The position numbers were made by a program, and so were the translations under genes. A stretch of 64,000 nt of DNA, from assembly GCA_024867545.1 (NCBI GenBank), contig JANFNE010000076.1, positions 82,501 to 146,500 of the forward strand, in the 5' to 3' direction. Every line of letters starts with the position of its first letter. Within the stretch, counting starts at the first letter, position 1. Source of the DNA: Phytopythium helicoides. Lineage: Eukaryota; Oomycota; Peronosporomycetes; Pythiales; Pythiaceae. Positions 18,963 to 29,959 of the stretch are shown here, one piece after another. A model generated the notes under the pieces. That model saw only the letters and a program-made list of their open reading frames with translations. It did not search any database and was not told the origin of the DNA.

Positions 18963-21206
18963 CTAGTTTAAAGACTCGTGGATCTCCTTGATGTCGTCGG
19001 GAAGGGTGTTGGGGTCGAATTTGGTTCCGACAAACTTGATCAGTCGCTCGAGATGCTTGTTCTTCTCACACTGCCCTGCTGGGTGAACCTGCAGGCACAT
19101 TTTGCAGCGCTGGAAGCAGCGATGGGTTGGGTGACCGATTTTTCCGCACGCTCCACATGTTGTTTGGCTCCAGTCCTCTCGCGGCTCGCGGTTGCGAGGC
19201 GGGTATTGAGGATAGCCCATGCGGCGTCCGTCCGGTACTTGATGCCGCCCCTGGTATGAAGGTGGCTGCCTGGTGGCCTCCTGTTCAGCGGAATCGACGA
19301 AGTATCCGTCCGAATCGTACTCGTCGTCATCAGCTCGTCGATCATCGTGGTCCCAGTGGTCCCAGTAGCTTCCGTCGTCGTATTCATCATCGTAGTAAGT
19401 CTGCACTCGGCGACCACGGTCTGGAACGCGATTCGCACTGGCTGAAACGCGATTTCCGCTGGAAGTTCGGCGCATTGTTAGCGCGTCGATCAACTCACTC
19501 TCTGTTGCTTCCGCCAGACTGATTCTTGGCGGGTTTCGAGCCTCGTCGCGGCGGCGTTCATTGTCTCGTTCTGGTCTACGGCGCCCCATTGAGCTCCGGG
19601 CCTTCTTCCGCTCCTCACCGCGTAATTTCTCTTGGATCATCCGCTCGAGATCGTCAATTCGAGCGATTCCGAGCGGATAAAAGCGATCCATGAGCTCGTC
19701 GTCTCCGCACGTCATGAGAAACTGGCGGACATGTTCCGCTCCTCCGTCGGACGAGCTGATGCGGATCTTCGCTGCCTTAGCGTATCCGTTCAGCCGAAGC
19801 AGGTAATCGAGAACGTGCTCGTTCGTCCGACGAGCAGCCTGGTAGTATCTGGCTGCTGGAGTCTGTCTGGCGTTTTTGCAGTAGTACTCGAGGAACGCCT
19901 CGCACAGCAACGTCCACTTCCTCTTTGTCTTCGGCGATAGCTGGCGGAACCAGTCGAGAGCTCCTTTCCGCAGCCGCAATTCGAACGTGTCGACCCACTG
20001 ATCTTGCGGCCGCTTCGACCCTTTCATAGCGTAGACGAACATCTTCAGCCACTGCGTGGCTTCCTCTCCGCGGTCACGATCGCCATAGAATAACGCGATC
20101 GTATCCAACGGAATATGCGTTTGTATCTGGATTGTCTGCGCTGTTCCCGCTCCTGGGTGAGCTGAAAAGGCTTCTCGCACTTCCTGAAAAGGATCTTCGC
20201 GGTCTCCATCGATGCTCTCCATCTCAACGTCTTCCTTGTCCACTTCCGCCTTGAAAGGCAGCTGAAACGGCGTTTTCCCTCGCTTCTTCTCTTCAAACTC
20301 GTCATATTCATCTTCATCTGAGAAGGTAAGCGTCTTCCTTGCAGGTTTCTTGGCGGAATTTTTTGCTACGGTGGATGGAGTCTTCTGTTGGTCGGTCCCA
20401 GGCATCCGGGACGGGTGCGCGGACTTCCCACTCGGTGGGGGAATTCCGCTGGGTCCCGACATCTCGCTCCAGCCAAGTTCTTCGACGATTCGCCGCTTCC
20501 ACTCCTTCACTTGTTCTCGGACCTCCATGAAGTCGTACTTGGCGAGCGTTTCGACGTCGGGACGAGCGTTGCACCGTATCCCCAGCGACAGGAGCAGTTT
20601 CTCCGTCTGGAGAGCGAGCAGACTGATATTTTCCACCGTCAGTGGCTCCCACAAGGTTTCCCAGGCAGCGACCCACGACGGCTTAACGACATATTCGGGA
20701 TCGAATAGTCCCATCCACCGCGCACTCCTCATCTGCTTCGCCAAGCGGAACATCGTCTTTTCCGCTGCTGGCGAGTTCTTCGGCTTCGACTCGGTCGCAA
20801 GCGACAATTCAGCCAGACGGACGTCGACAGGTGGGTCCGACGGGGAATTCGCACCAGCGGAAACTCTTCCAGAGGCAGAACCACCTCCAGTTGCGCGTGC
20901 TGGCGCCCCCGGGACGCTCCTAGCACCGCCTGCAGCCCTTCCGCTGCTCACCAACACTTCTTCTTCGTCTTGGTCACTCTCCTCCAGCTCCTCTCGCACT
21001 TCTTCAGCTGCTGACTTCTCCTCGAACAGGTCCGGAGTGACCTGCTCGGCGAATTCCGCCAGCTCTTCGTCTTCATCCCGCGCAGTCGTCACCGCACGAG
21101 CTGCCGACTTGGCTGAAGTCGCACGCGAGTAGCTCTTCACCATCCTCTCCTCTTCACTCGTAAGTTGCTTGCTGAACCTGTTCGCACGACAACGCAATCC
21201 GGGCAT
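18963..21206 (-). CDS. gag: Gypsy A Gag
   Basis: About 747 residues from the ATG at 21206, which lies inside the primer binding site; the next ATG (MVKSYSRATSAK, 21143) is an equally good start. An acidic, Ser/Ala-rich N-terminal half (EELEESDQDEEEV) is followed by a Retrotrans_gag-like capsid region (ATQWLKMFVYAM, LRKGALDWFRQL, LCEAFLEYYCKNA, YLLRLNGYAKAAKI). An Arg/Asp/Tyr-rich stretch then leads to two zinc knuckles near the C-terminus: CGACGKIGHPTHRC (CX2CX4HX4C) and CKMCLQVHPAGQC (CX2CX3HX4C). The frame ends with TAG at 18963-18965. Gypsy C encodes a diverged relative. Confidence 0.88.
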   Translation of the reverse strand: MPGLRCRANRFSKQLTSEEERMVKSYSRATSAKSAARAVTTARDEDEELAEFAEQVTPDLFEEKSAAEEVREELEESDQDEEEVLVSSGRAAGGARSVPGAPARATGGGSASGRVSAGANSPSDPPVDVRLAELSLATESKPKNSPAAEKTMFRLAKQMRSARWMGLFDPEYVVKPSWVAAWETLWEPLTVENISLLALQTEKLLLSLGIRCNARPDVETLAKYDFMEVREQVKEWKRRIVEELGWSEMSGPSGIPPPSGKSAHPSRMPGTDQQKTPSTVAKNSAKKPARKTLTFSDEDEYDEFEEKKRGKTPFQLPFKAEVDKEDVEMESIDGDREDPFQEVREAFSAHPGAGTAQTIQIQTHIPLDTIALFYGDRDRGEEATQWLKMFVYAMKGSKRPQDQWVDTFELRLRKGALDWFRQLSPKTKRKWTLLCEAFLEYYCKNARQTPAARYYQAARRTNEHVLDYLLRLNGYAKAAKIRISSSDGGAEHVRQFLMTCGDDELMDRFYPLGIARIDDLERMIQEKLRGEERKKARSSMGRRRPERDNERRRDEARNPPRISLAEATESELIDALTMRRTSSGNRVSASANRVPDRGRRVQTYYDDEYDDGSYWDHWDHDDRRADDDEYDSDGYFVDSAEQEATRQPPSYQGRHQVPDGRRMGYPQYPPRNREPREDWSQTTCGACGKIGHPTHRCFQRCKMCLQVHPAGQCEKNKHLERLIKFVGTKFDPNTLPDDIKEIHESLN

Positions 21207-21214
21207 GCGCACCA
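21201..21214 (-). other. Gypsy A primer binding site
   Basis: On the minus strand TGGTGCGCATGCCC starts two bases inside the 5' LTR, as expected for pairing with a tRNA 3' CCA end. It contains the first in-frame ATG of gag. The tRNA was not identified. Confidence 0.6.
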
Positions 21215-21216
21215 GT

Positions 21217-22233
21217 TGTGATATAGTGACTGAATAAAAATACAGGCGTATTGACCCCCCCCCCTCACGTTGTGTTCCCTTTTGGCAAGGTTCTTTCCCT
21301 ATAAGCCGGGTTGCACACGTATGAACAGGGTTCAACAAGCAACACACACACCGCTCCGCTGGCTACGAGCAAGCCAGCGAGCTGCACTCACACTCCGTGC
21401 CCTCAGCTAGGAAGCTGACGACGTGCACTAGGCACTACACGGCAGCTGACGGACCGAAATCCCTCAGCTGAAGGGTCTTTCACCGTACTAAAGGCGGCTC
21501 GGCCCACACACAGGGCCACCAAGCACTCCCAACCTCTTGGCCTGACCTTGGGCGCAACCACGACACTCAATGTGCGTAGGTGCAGCCGGCGGTCATATCC
21601 AGCCCGCACCTACGACTCACCTTGCGCAGATGCTTGCGTCGGACTTGAAAAATTCCGCTCTGTATTGGTTACTTTATAGCTTCATCATCTTCCTACTGTC
21701 TCCTATACAATATGCAAGTATAAAATCCTACTTCCGCTGAGCAGTCGCGTCCGACCAGCAGCGGTGCCTCTTCATCTGTCCCTTGGGCCGTTTGGCTGGC
21801 CTTTGTATGGGCAGCTTGGGCGACCTTCCTGCCACCGCCCGCTCACCCGGCCAGACTTTCGCCACAGGCCACTTGTCACAGTCAGCTGTACACGCTTGTC
21901 CACCGTCCAGTGTACCCGTCTACGGGCACTGCCTAGGCGCCACCGTCTGAGGGTACACACCCACCACCGGCCAGTGTACCCGTCTACTGGCACTGCCGAC
22001 CGTCACCGTCTGAGGGTACATACCCGCCACCGGCTGGTGTACCCACACCTCCCAGCGACACTCGGTCAACCCATGAGCGCTTGGCCAGAAACGTAAATTG
22101 TTTCCCACCGACGCGGGAACGCCCGCCTGATAGCCTCGGCGCTTGGTCATAATTGCAATTTCTTCGGGCGCCTGTCCAGCCGGCCGCTAAATTGTCCGGG
22201 ACCTTGGTCAGAATTGAAATTTGCTTCACCACA
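21217..22233 (-). repeat. Gypsy A 5' LTR
   Basis: It is 1017 bp and matches 1517-2529, with a longer C run near 21255 and a handful of substitutions. It is followed by the TAAT duplication at 22234-22237 and then by the resumed transposase frame. Confidence 0.92.
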
Positions 22234-22237
22234 TAAT

Positions 22238-23087
22238 GCTCCTGGGCGATTCATGTGGGCGCAAGTATCCGCCTTTCATCCTTTTCAAATCACAACTCGC
22301 AAAAACCGCCGCAAAACGATTAGAAAACGACACGATACGGAATGGATTTGGACCGACGGTATGGCGAGAAATTCAGCAATTGCAAAAGCAGCATGATTGT
22401 ATGATCTATGGTAACAAAACGGCATGGTGGAACTCAGAAATGTCGCTCAAGTTCCTCAAATTTCATTTTTCAGAGCGCGAATCTCGAGATGACAATGTGT
22501 TGCTTTTGTGGGATGATTTTAGCGGGCACTGGACATCCGAAGTCATGGAATATGCGGCGTCTCTTAATGTTATTTTGCTCAAAGTTCCTCCACGATATAC
22601 ATACGTCTGTCAACCAGCCGATATTGCATGGAACCAACCATTTAAAGCTGCACTACGAGCTCAATGGGCAGAAGAGCTACGAATGCAACTCAATAACTAC
22701 AATGTTGGGGAACGGCTGCGCCAGCAACAGCGAGAATCACTGACTAATCAGGTGGCACAGGCACGGATTGATCTAGTACAAGAGGACGCAGAGCATGTTG
22801 CTGCTGCCCTCGAGCAACAACAAGTCGTTCGCAAGTTTACTGTGGTGCCACCAACACGAAGACGTTTAACCGACTGGATAGTTGCCTGTTGGGGACAGCT
22901 CACGTCAGCTACAATCATGAACGGCTTCAAAAAAGCTGGGCTACTTACTGACTCTCGTGTCGCGAATGACCACCTAGACTACAACCACATCAGCAACGAT
23001 CTTGCTGACATGCTCGACGGCTTCCTCGTCCTCGGGAAAGAGGTGACTTCTGACGATGACTTCAGTCGTGAAGATGATCTCCCGTAA
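22238..23087 (+). pseudogene. pogo-like transposase, C-terminal part
   Basis: It continues the frame of 756-1516. The second catalytic Asp is in LLLWDDFSGHW and the third in YVCQPADIAWNQP, 35 residues apart (DD35D). The rest (WAEELRMQLNNYNVGERLRQQ and the C-terminal MLDGFLVLGKE) is intact to the TAA at 23085-23087. Any ATG used here, for example in MLLGDSCG, would give only an inactive fragment. Confidence 0.9.
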
Positions 23088-23154
23088 TTATTAGCTCTGG
23101 TGAGGATAAAGCTGACAGCTGCTTAGAAATTCATTACGTAATGTGTGTTGGTTG

Positions 23155-23182
23155 AACGTCGCTTATGACTACGATTATACGG
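23155..23182 (-). repeat. Right terminal inverted repeat of the pogo-like transposon
   Basis: It ends ..CGATTATACGG, the complement of the left end, and is followed by the TA duplication and the 5' part of the tRNA-Glu gene. Confidence 0.9.
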
Positions 23183-23209
23183 TATCCTAACCACCTAGAC
23201 TATTTGGGA
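23183..23209 (-). tRNA. tRNA-Glu(UUC), 5' part of the split gene
   Basis: The minus strand reads the acceptor strand TCCCAAA, then TA, GTCT and the D-loop with the A-box-like AGGTGGTTAGGAT. It pairs with the TTTGGGA acceptor strand at 543-549. The break point is just before the anticodon stem. Confidence 0.88.
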
Positions 23210-23266
23210 GCACTAACACACAAACACACACACAAACACACCATACACAACGACAATCAAATTACA

Positions 23267-23584
23267 CACACATCGATTCATTCACCAACCACTTTTCCTT
23301 TCGACCTGTCATTTTATTTATTTATTTATTTGATATTCTTTTCTTTTTATTCAGTGTTCTTTATCCTCATCTTCCTCTTCTCCTTCTCCTCCTATGATTA
23401 GACACACTACGCATTCAATCACTACACACAACATACCATCCAAGTTGACGTATTTGTGTTGGATGCAGCGCAGAATATACCTCGCTTCGCATTGCACACT
23501 TCTCAAAATATGATATACAGAGAAAGGACAGGGGACAGCAACGCTTTCTCGAGAGTCGGGTTCTAGCATGCACCTATCATTTTG
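23267..23584. repeat. 318-bp direct repeat, right copy
   Basis: It matches 1-318 without gaps and ends at the same base (..CATTTTG), after which the flanks diverge. It lies upstream of the tRNA-Glu locus in the tRNA direction, whereas the left copy lies downstream. Confidence 0.88.
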
Positions 23585-25002
23585 AATAATGTCAAGCAAA
23601 AAGAGAGGTAGGCAGTCATTGAATGTGTTGAGCACGTTTTTGATATGGTGGTTACCCTAGTTGTTCAATTAACCACAGATGAGGCAGTGTGTATGCAGTT
23701 GATATATGAATATCCTGGCAAACGGAATTAATGTGTTACTGTCTGGATTTTCAGCAATCACTATGTGCAACGATAGCGCTGTCGATCGGTCAATGTTTAC
23801 AGCGTTGTGAAGAGTGTGTCTGATATTGCGCGGGTCGTTGCAGAGGCGTTGCCCCCGCAAAAGGCACATATGAAGCGGCTAGCAGTTTTGGGAGGTTCTT
23901 AGTCGAACCGACCCATAGCGTCAGTGCTTAGTTCTGTGTCTCCTGATTGGCTCTTGGTTGCGCTCCGGTCACCCGTCTGTCACGGCACTGTGGATCTGTG
24001 ACAGACAGTGGCGTCATTCCGCGCGTGGGATATGTAGAACATACAGCGGCCTAATCATAGAACGCACAGTTTTCCCGTTTCACATCCCCCTTGTGGGCCA
24101 TCCATCAAGGACACTTCCATCAGGAGGAATCTCGTTCGCAGTTCGACAGTTAATATGGTACAAGCCCAAAAACCGTTCCGAACTTAATTCTCATAAAGCC
24201 CAAATGTGAGAGTTTGTCGACACTCACAAACGCCAAGATGAAGGATGGCTGTAGTGGTCAACACCCCCTTCGCCCAGGAGGAGACCTATATAGTGGTCAA
24301 AGCCTGCCCGCCATAACTCCGCACCTAGTGGATCTATCACCGCACAGGTACGATACATATCCCTTTCGCTAAGATATATAGTGGTTGATCCGCTCAGGGG
24401 ATTATCACGCGACTTACTAATGCTGCACCCAATTAGGCCCTCAATCAATGTACAAGCGTATCCTAAACCACTGGTACCATCTTGCCCCTGATATGCTTTA
24501 ACGGGACGATTTGCCGTCACATCTTCAGTACTTAGCAACGCGCACGCTATCTATCAACTAAGAATCGTATCCGACAAGGTCACTCCTAGCGAACACAGCC
24601 CAACAAACAACGCACACATCAGTGATATGGAGCATTTTCAATTGAGAACACGCGCAACATGTGCATCGCATCCACACACACAGAACTCCTAGTGCATACA
24701 CGTTTTGCCTCAACACATACTGAGCCTCACTCCAAACATCGAGACTACCGCAGCAGAACACACACACCACGTACCGGTAGGAATCGAAGGGAACCGCGTT
24801 ATCGTGTCGCACTGGGTAATCTCGCTCGCTTGGTGGGAAAATTTCGACTAGATTGTTTGACCAAACAAATGAAAATGACTACTTCTGCTGTGCACAGGGG
24901 AGACCCCCTTTGGAGAGTACTGGATGTACCTCTGATTCTTGATGAACCTGGTCAGTCTTAATGAATCAGGCAACTTGGTAGCATACAAAGCCGACTCTTG
25001 AG
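23585..25002. other. Non-coding stretch, nothing recognised
   Basis: No credible coding region, RNA gene or element end was recognised here. Short TAGTGGTCAA-like phrases recur around 24250-24390 without a clear period. Confidence 0.5.
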
Positions 25003-25948
25003 TGTGGTGAAGCAAATTTCAATTCTGACCAAGATCTCGAGCTATTTAGCGGCCCGCTGGACAGGCGCCCGAAGAAATTGCAATTATGACCAAGCGCCGA
25101 GGCTATCAGGCGGGCGCTCCTGCGTCGGTGGGAAAATATTTACACTTCTGACCAAGTACCCATGGGTTGTCCGAGTGATGCTGGGAGGCTTGGGTACACC
25201 AACCGGTGGCGGGTATGTACCCTCAGACGGTGACGGTCGGCAGTGCCAGTAGACGGGTACACTGGATGGTGGACAGCGTGTACGACTGTGACAAGTGGAC
25301 TGTGGCGAAAGTCTGGCCGGGTGAGCGGGCGGTGGCAGGAAGGTCGCCCAAGCTGCCCATACAAAGGCCAGCCAAACGGCCCAAGGGACAGATGAAGAGG
25401 CACCGCTGCTGGTCGGACGCGACTGCTCAGCGGAAGTAGGATTTTATACTTGCATATTGTATAGGAGACAGTAGGAAGATGATGAAGCTATAAAGTAACC
25501 AATACAGAGCGGAATTTTTCAAGTCCGACGCAAGCATCTGCGCAAGGTGAGTCGTGGGTGTGGGCTGGATATGACCGCCGGCTGCACCTACGCACATTGA
25601 GTGTCGTGGTTGCGCCCAAGGTCAGGCCAAGAGTTGGAAGTGCTTGGTGGCCCTGTGTGTGGGCCGAGCCGCCTTTAGTACGGTGAAAGACCCTTCAGCT
25701 GAGGGATTTCGGTCCGTCAGCTGCCGTGTAGTGCCTAGTGCACGTCGTCAGCTTCCTAGCTGAGGGCACGGAGTGTGAGTGCAGCTCGCTGGCTTGCTCG
25801 TAGCCAGCGGAGCGGTGTGTGTGTTGCTTGTTGAACCCTGTTCATACGTGTGCAACCCGGCTTATAGGGAAAGAACCTTGCCAAAAGGGAACACAACGTG
25901 AGGGGGGGGTTCAATACGCCTGTATTTTTTTTCAGTCACTATATTACA
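25003..25948 (-). repeat. Solo LTR of gypsy family A
   Basis: It matches the complement of 1517-2529 from end to end, starts TGTGGTGAAGC and ends ..CACTATATTACA (one base changed near the terminus). TGAG is duplicated on both sides (24999-25002, 25949-25952), so this is a genuine insertion later reduced to one LTR by recombination. It is 946 bp, about one 64-bp unit shorter than the LTRs of element A. Confidence 0.9.
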
Positions 25949-28900
25949 TGAGACTTGATGGCATCATTGATGCCGTGGGCGTTTGATGTCGACTCGACAC
26001 CTCTACTGCAACGAAGCATGCCCTCTTTCAACGTATGGGTATCGAGCGGGTTGCTTGCTCACAGCATCTGGATACCTCAGTGGGATGATTACACCATAAC
26101 TTCACACCACCCCCGAAGCGACAGCATGTCTTGGAGGTGGACGGGAGTCCTGGCATAATACTCCGCCTTGCCAGATCTTGGTGTCAACTGGGATAGAACA
26201 CTAACTTGTCACAGCTCAGAATAAGTCACGATTGCTGAATCCTGAGCTCACTCGGTTGCGAGTACTTTCGTCGTGGCACGGGAAGCCACAACAAACAACT
26301 CCACAACCATGGGCATCTTCTGATTCCGACTGTTGTTTGTTGAGGTCGATCCACGGAATGAAATGTAACTTTGCGCGTCCGATACTGACTCGTTACACTT
26401 AGTGAAGAGTATGGCGTTACGCCTGGCATGACCAGCGAGTCTTTCGATCTTGACCGAGTGAAAATCAGAATGAATCTTTCTCTTGGTGTATCTATTTCCA
26501 ACACCTTATGGATAACGCTCAGATAGTCAGTAGGAGATGGCTCTTGTTCGACATGCACTTCTCCGAATAGTCACTCTATCACAAGTGGGATGCTTTGTGT
26601 CGTAGAACCACCGGCAAAATGTGCAGCTCGGACAAGACCTATGTAGTTGGTTCAGAGCGGAGAGAGATGCAACCGTGAGTGTCTGCACGTTCCTGGCGCG
26701 TAGCAGTCGTTGTCTCTTGACGCTGGTCAGAGATCCAGCGTAGATCCTTGGTTATCGATCGCCGATCTCTGTTTGTCGAGCGTCGATCCTTGATCGCAGA
26801 GTCAAACGAGGCACAGCAACGCAGGGTACGCGTTTGCCCAGCCAAACCAGTCACAGAAGTGCCCAGAGAAAACCCCTCCAATCAGAGATCCGAGGTCGCG
26901 AAGCTGGGATCCTTGGAGATTGGAGACTGTCTCGGCGCCGGGTCGTGAAGCCGACGTCTCTTGCCTTTAATACGTGTGCGCGCCGACGGTTAGGGTGCTA
27001 ACGGCACGCAGTTTGCCACGAACTCTGGTGTCGTGGGCTTGCCCAGCGGGAAGCGGATTGCCGCGACAGGCTGGGAATTCCTTGATATGTTTTACATCGC
27101 CTCCACTTGGCGACGGAGTTGGGTGGTTGGGCCGCGGTCCAGCTACTTCGACGGGCTACTCTTGGCCTCGACTTGATGGGTAGAAGGAATATTCCGGACT
27201 GATTACCTAAGACATGCACACCTACTAGCTCTCGTGCCCTCCTTTACCTACGATCGGTCAACCGACACTACAACCACTTCGACATCTGTCGTCTATCCTC
27301 GAGGATCTGCTCTCGGAATCAAGGATCCAGCTTAGAGATCAGGGATCCGAGCCAGGGATCAGAGACCCGGCTTCTAGGATCTGGGATCTGGGATCTTACA
27401 CCAGGGAGCTGGGATCTGGAGCCTGGTACCAGGGATCTGGGATCTCGCGTGGCACTCTTCTCCGCTATTCTTAGACGCCCTGTCGCCCCATGGATTTTCG
27501 TTGACCAGTAATACCACATTTGGCTGATTCTTTTCAACACGGTACGTATCGTGCAATTCCACGAATCAAAGTGCCCAGAATCTAGTAGTTGCACTGGTGA
27601 TAATACACATGCGCTAATATGATTCCCTACTGTTGTAAGGTTCTTAAAATCCCGCAAACGTCCACACCCACCACAACGACCGGCAACACAATCCCCTATC
27701 GCGCACATCCTCCATTCGCATCTCACACAAAAAATTAATCGTAGAGTCTGGACGGCCACTTGCAGCCATCTTCGACGCCAAGATGGCACGAATCCGAGTC
27801 TCCTAGTCTCGCGCTGCCAAGCAGCACAAGCACAAAGGTTTGTTTTTACATAATTGATTGTGCGGAAGTAACTCAGCAGGGTGTGCAAATATGCTGTGCT
27901 CTGCACGGGTGGAGCATCTGCCCATCTGTCCGTGCCGATGGAGAGTTCTCGAAATGGATTTGGACAAGTTGTCGCAGTTGCACTGCAGTATACGATGAGA
28001 ATGGGTTACATCTCGTATGGATAAAAGTACTGAGCTTGTGTAACAGTAGTTGGACGTACTGACGGTCTGTGTAGTAGAAGGTAAATGAAAGGCTGTATAT
28101 TTGTATGCTCTGCAGCCAATTCGAATGGATAATTCCTACTAGGACTGTTTGGATACTACTTTACTACTGTATGCAGGGCTCATGTGACTCATGGCAATGT
28201 AACCAAGTGCCGCCTATTATTGGCCAATCAAGGGGCATGGAACGTTGGTGTGGTCCACAGTGGGCACTCACGCGTTCAAGATGGCGCACATCGACTGAGC
28301 TGGCGGTGGCTTGGATCATGGAAGCAGCTCGATAGCTATACGAGATCTGGCCACCGACGTCAGCCTGCCGCGTCCACCAGTAAGCTCACGGGTTCACTCG
28401 ACCACGCGGCAGCTAGCTAAGAAAAGGTCGACCAAGCCGACGAATGGGTAAGCAGAAGGCCCACTCGTCAGCTCCCTGCACTGCACGACACTCTGAGTTG
28501 ACGGCCAACTATGTCCGTAGTATCGGCTGACCTACGCCGGCCGATCAGCTAACAGGGATTGACCGATCGACGGACAAGCGTTAGCCGGGCACCAGTCGAC
28601 GATCCGACAACGAAGCGACAGGGCCAGTTGCCGGAGATCGCCTGACCTTTGTGCGCGTACCAGTTGATTGCTAACCGACAAGCGCGCAAATCTCCCAAAC
28701 AGATTGCTTTGTGTGGTAGGGGTTCACCCACGGGACACCTTGGTAACCCTTGCCTAAATACACTCGCTCTTTTCCCTTCTCGGACACAAGACTCTCCTGC
28801 GTTCCCGACCACCAGCGGCGCCGGACCAAGCCGCGCTGACGCTGTGTTTTCTCTCCACTGGCATACGACCTCGGTATACCACGTATCGGCTGGACGGGAG

Positions 28901-29959
28901 GGGAGCCCGCGACGCGCAGAGGTATTTCCGGTCTCCCCGGTGTACATTTCCCTACATCTAGTAGCTTAGCCCTACATATCTGTCGGTGAGTGCTCAAATG
29001 TTGGAACGACGAGTGTCTAGCGGTTTGGAGCGTGTATTCCATTAGTTCGTGTATAAGGCTCTAAGTCTGGGCCAATAAAGACAGAGACTATTGGAGTGCG
29101 CGCGGCTTGCGTCCATACGTCTGCCGCGTGCACATGCATACTCTTCTTGCCATTTGCTTAGTGACTGTGTGCCTGTGTGAGCTTAGTAGCAGCCTAGATT
29201 CCTATCTGGGCGTGTTACGACAACCCGATCCAAAGGGGCAAGCTCAAGGGGTTACACAAAGTGAGACTGATCAGAGCAAAGCTTAGACTCTCGTAGTCCT
29301 AGCTCGCTCAGAGTGTTCACAGGCTCCAGCCCCTGCCTGTGTCTCTCTATACCTGTCGGTCGGGCTCTCCGTGCCAACCGGCTGACGCGTCAGGTGCCGG
29401 CTTGGGACTCCCAAGCGGGATTTCCCAGCCCATCTCATCACAGTCATACCTAGCCGGAGGACCAATTAGTTTCGCACTACGAACCTATTACTGAAAGCTT
29501 TTGAAGGACCGTACTCCTATCTGTCTCGTACATCATTACGTACTTCGAACAAAGTGGGTACTATTCATAGTTCGAAGAACTGTTGTTGGATGTGCTCTGG
29601 ATTGTTTGTGATTATACGACATTCGCGCAACCTTTACAGGCGGCCGCCGCAACGGGTGATTGGGTCTTTCTACGCAATTGGGTCATTGCGCTGCGTTGCG
29701 TTGCCCGCAAAGCGATCGATCCAGCTAGGCAAGAGAGCAAGGACATCGGACACAGTGCACGTGGTGGCTTTAGCGTGTGGTATGCTGAGTGAGTGGATGG
29801 ACGGACCCACGGGCGAAGCACCTCGCCCGTACGCGCGCACGCAGCGTGTGATGGTGGGGCTTAGCGAGGCGTGACGAGTGCCAAATCCAATAGGGACTCC
29901 ACGGTCGTGTGGGGACTGGGACTCTCTGCAGATCCAGCCGTCTGTCAAGTCAAGTCAAG
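25949..29959. other. Non-coding stretch with degenerate repeats, no gene recognised
   Basis: About 4 kb without a supported gene. A cluster of GGATCTGGGATC-like repeats lies at about 27300-27440, with related GATCC/GATCTC phrases at 26730-26900. AATAAA occurs near 29075. The open frames here are short and lack domain features. Confidence 0.5.
27300..27440. repeat. Degenerate GGATC-rich tandem repeat
   Basis: Variants of GGATCTGG, AGGGATC and GGGATCCGAG recur every 10-20 bases, including two tandem GGATCTG units. The period is irregular. Confidence 0.55.

Larger units (their letters stand above)
1517..22233 (-). mobile_element. Ty3/gypsy element A (dual RNase H, chromodomain, antisense ORF)
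   Basis: LTRs of 1013 and 1017 bp (TG...CA ends) bound the element, and TAAT is duplicated at 1513-1516 and 22234-22237. Transcription is to the left: gag, protease and pol lie on the minus strand, with a long antisense frame on the plus strand between pol and the 3' LTR. Without nested element B (2643-10138 plus one CCACA copy) it is about 13.2 kb, large for the class. By eye the LTRs differ at roughly ten sites. The body carries a striking excess of TTCCGC/GCGGAA. Confidence 0.93.
590..23182 (+). mobile_element. pogo/Tigger-like DNA transposon (host of gypsy A and B)
   Basis: Terminal inverted repeats of at least 28 bp begin CCGTATAATCG at 590-617 and at 23155-23182 (complement), with one mismatch. 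The dinucleotide TA flanks both ends (588-589 and 23183-23184), the target duplication expected of Tc1/mariner/pogo transposons. It encodes one DDE transposase. Without the gypsy A insertion (1517-22233 plus one TAAT copy) it is about 1.9 kb. It landed inside a tRNA-Glu gene. Confidence 0.92.

Noticed and set aside
20350..21132. 260-codon plus frame opposite element A gag
   Set aside because: Ser-rich translation that mirrors the gag codons; no domain features and no matching frame recognised elsewhere.
24590..24780. Possible CRISPR-like or satellite array from repeated CACACA phrases
   Set aside because: Only simple CA-rich sequence without regular repeat and spacer structure, and the genome is eukaryotic.
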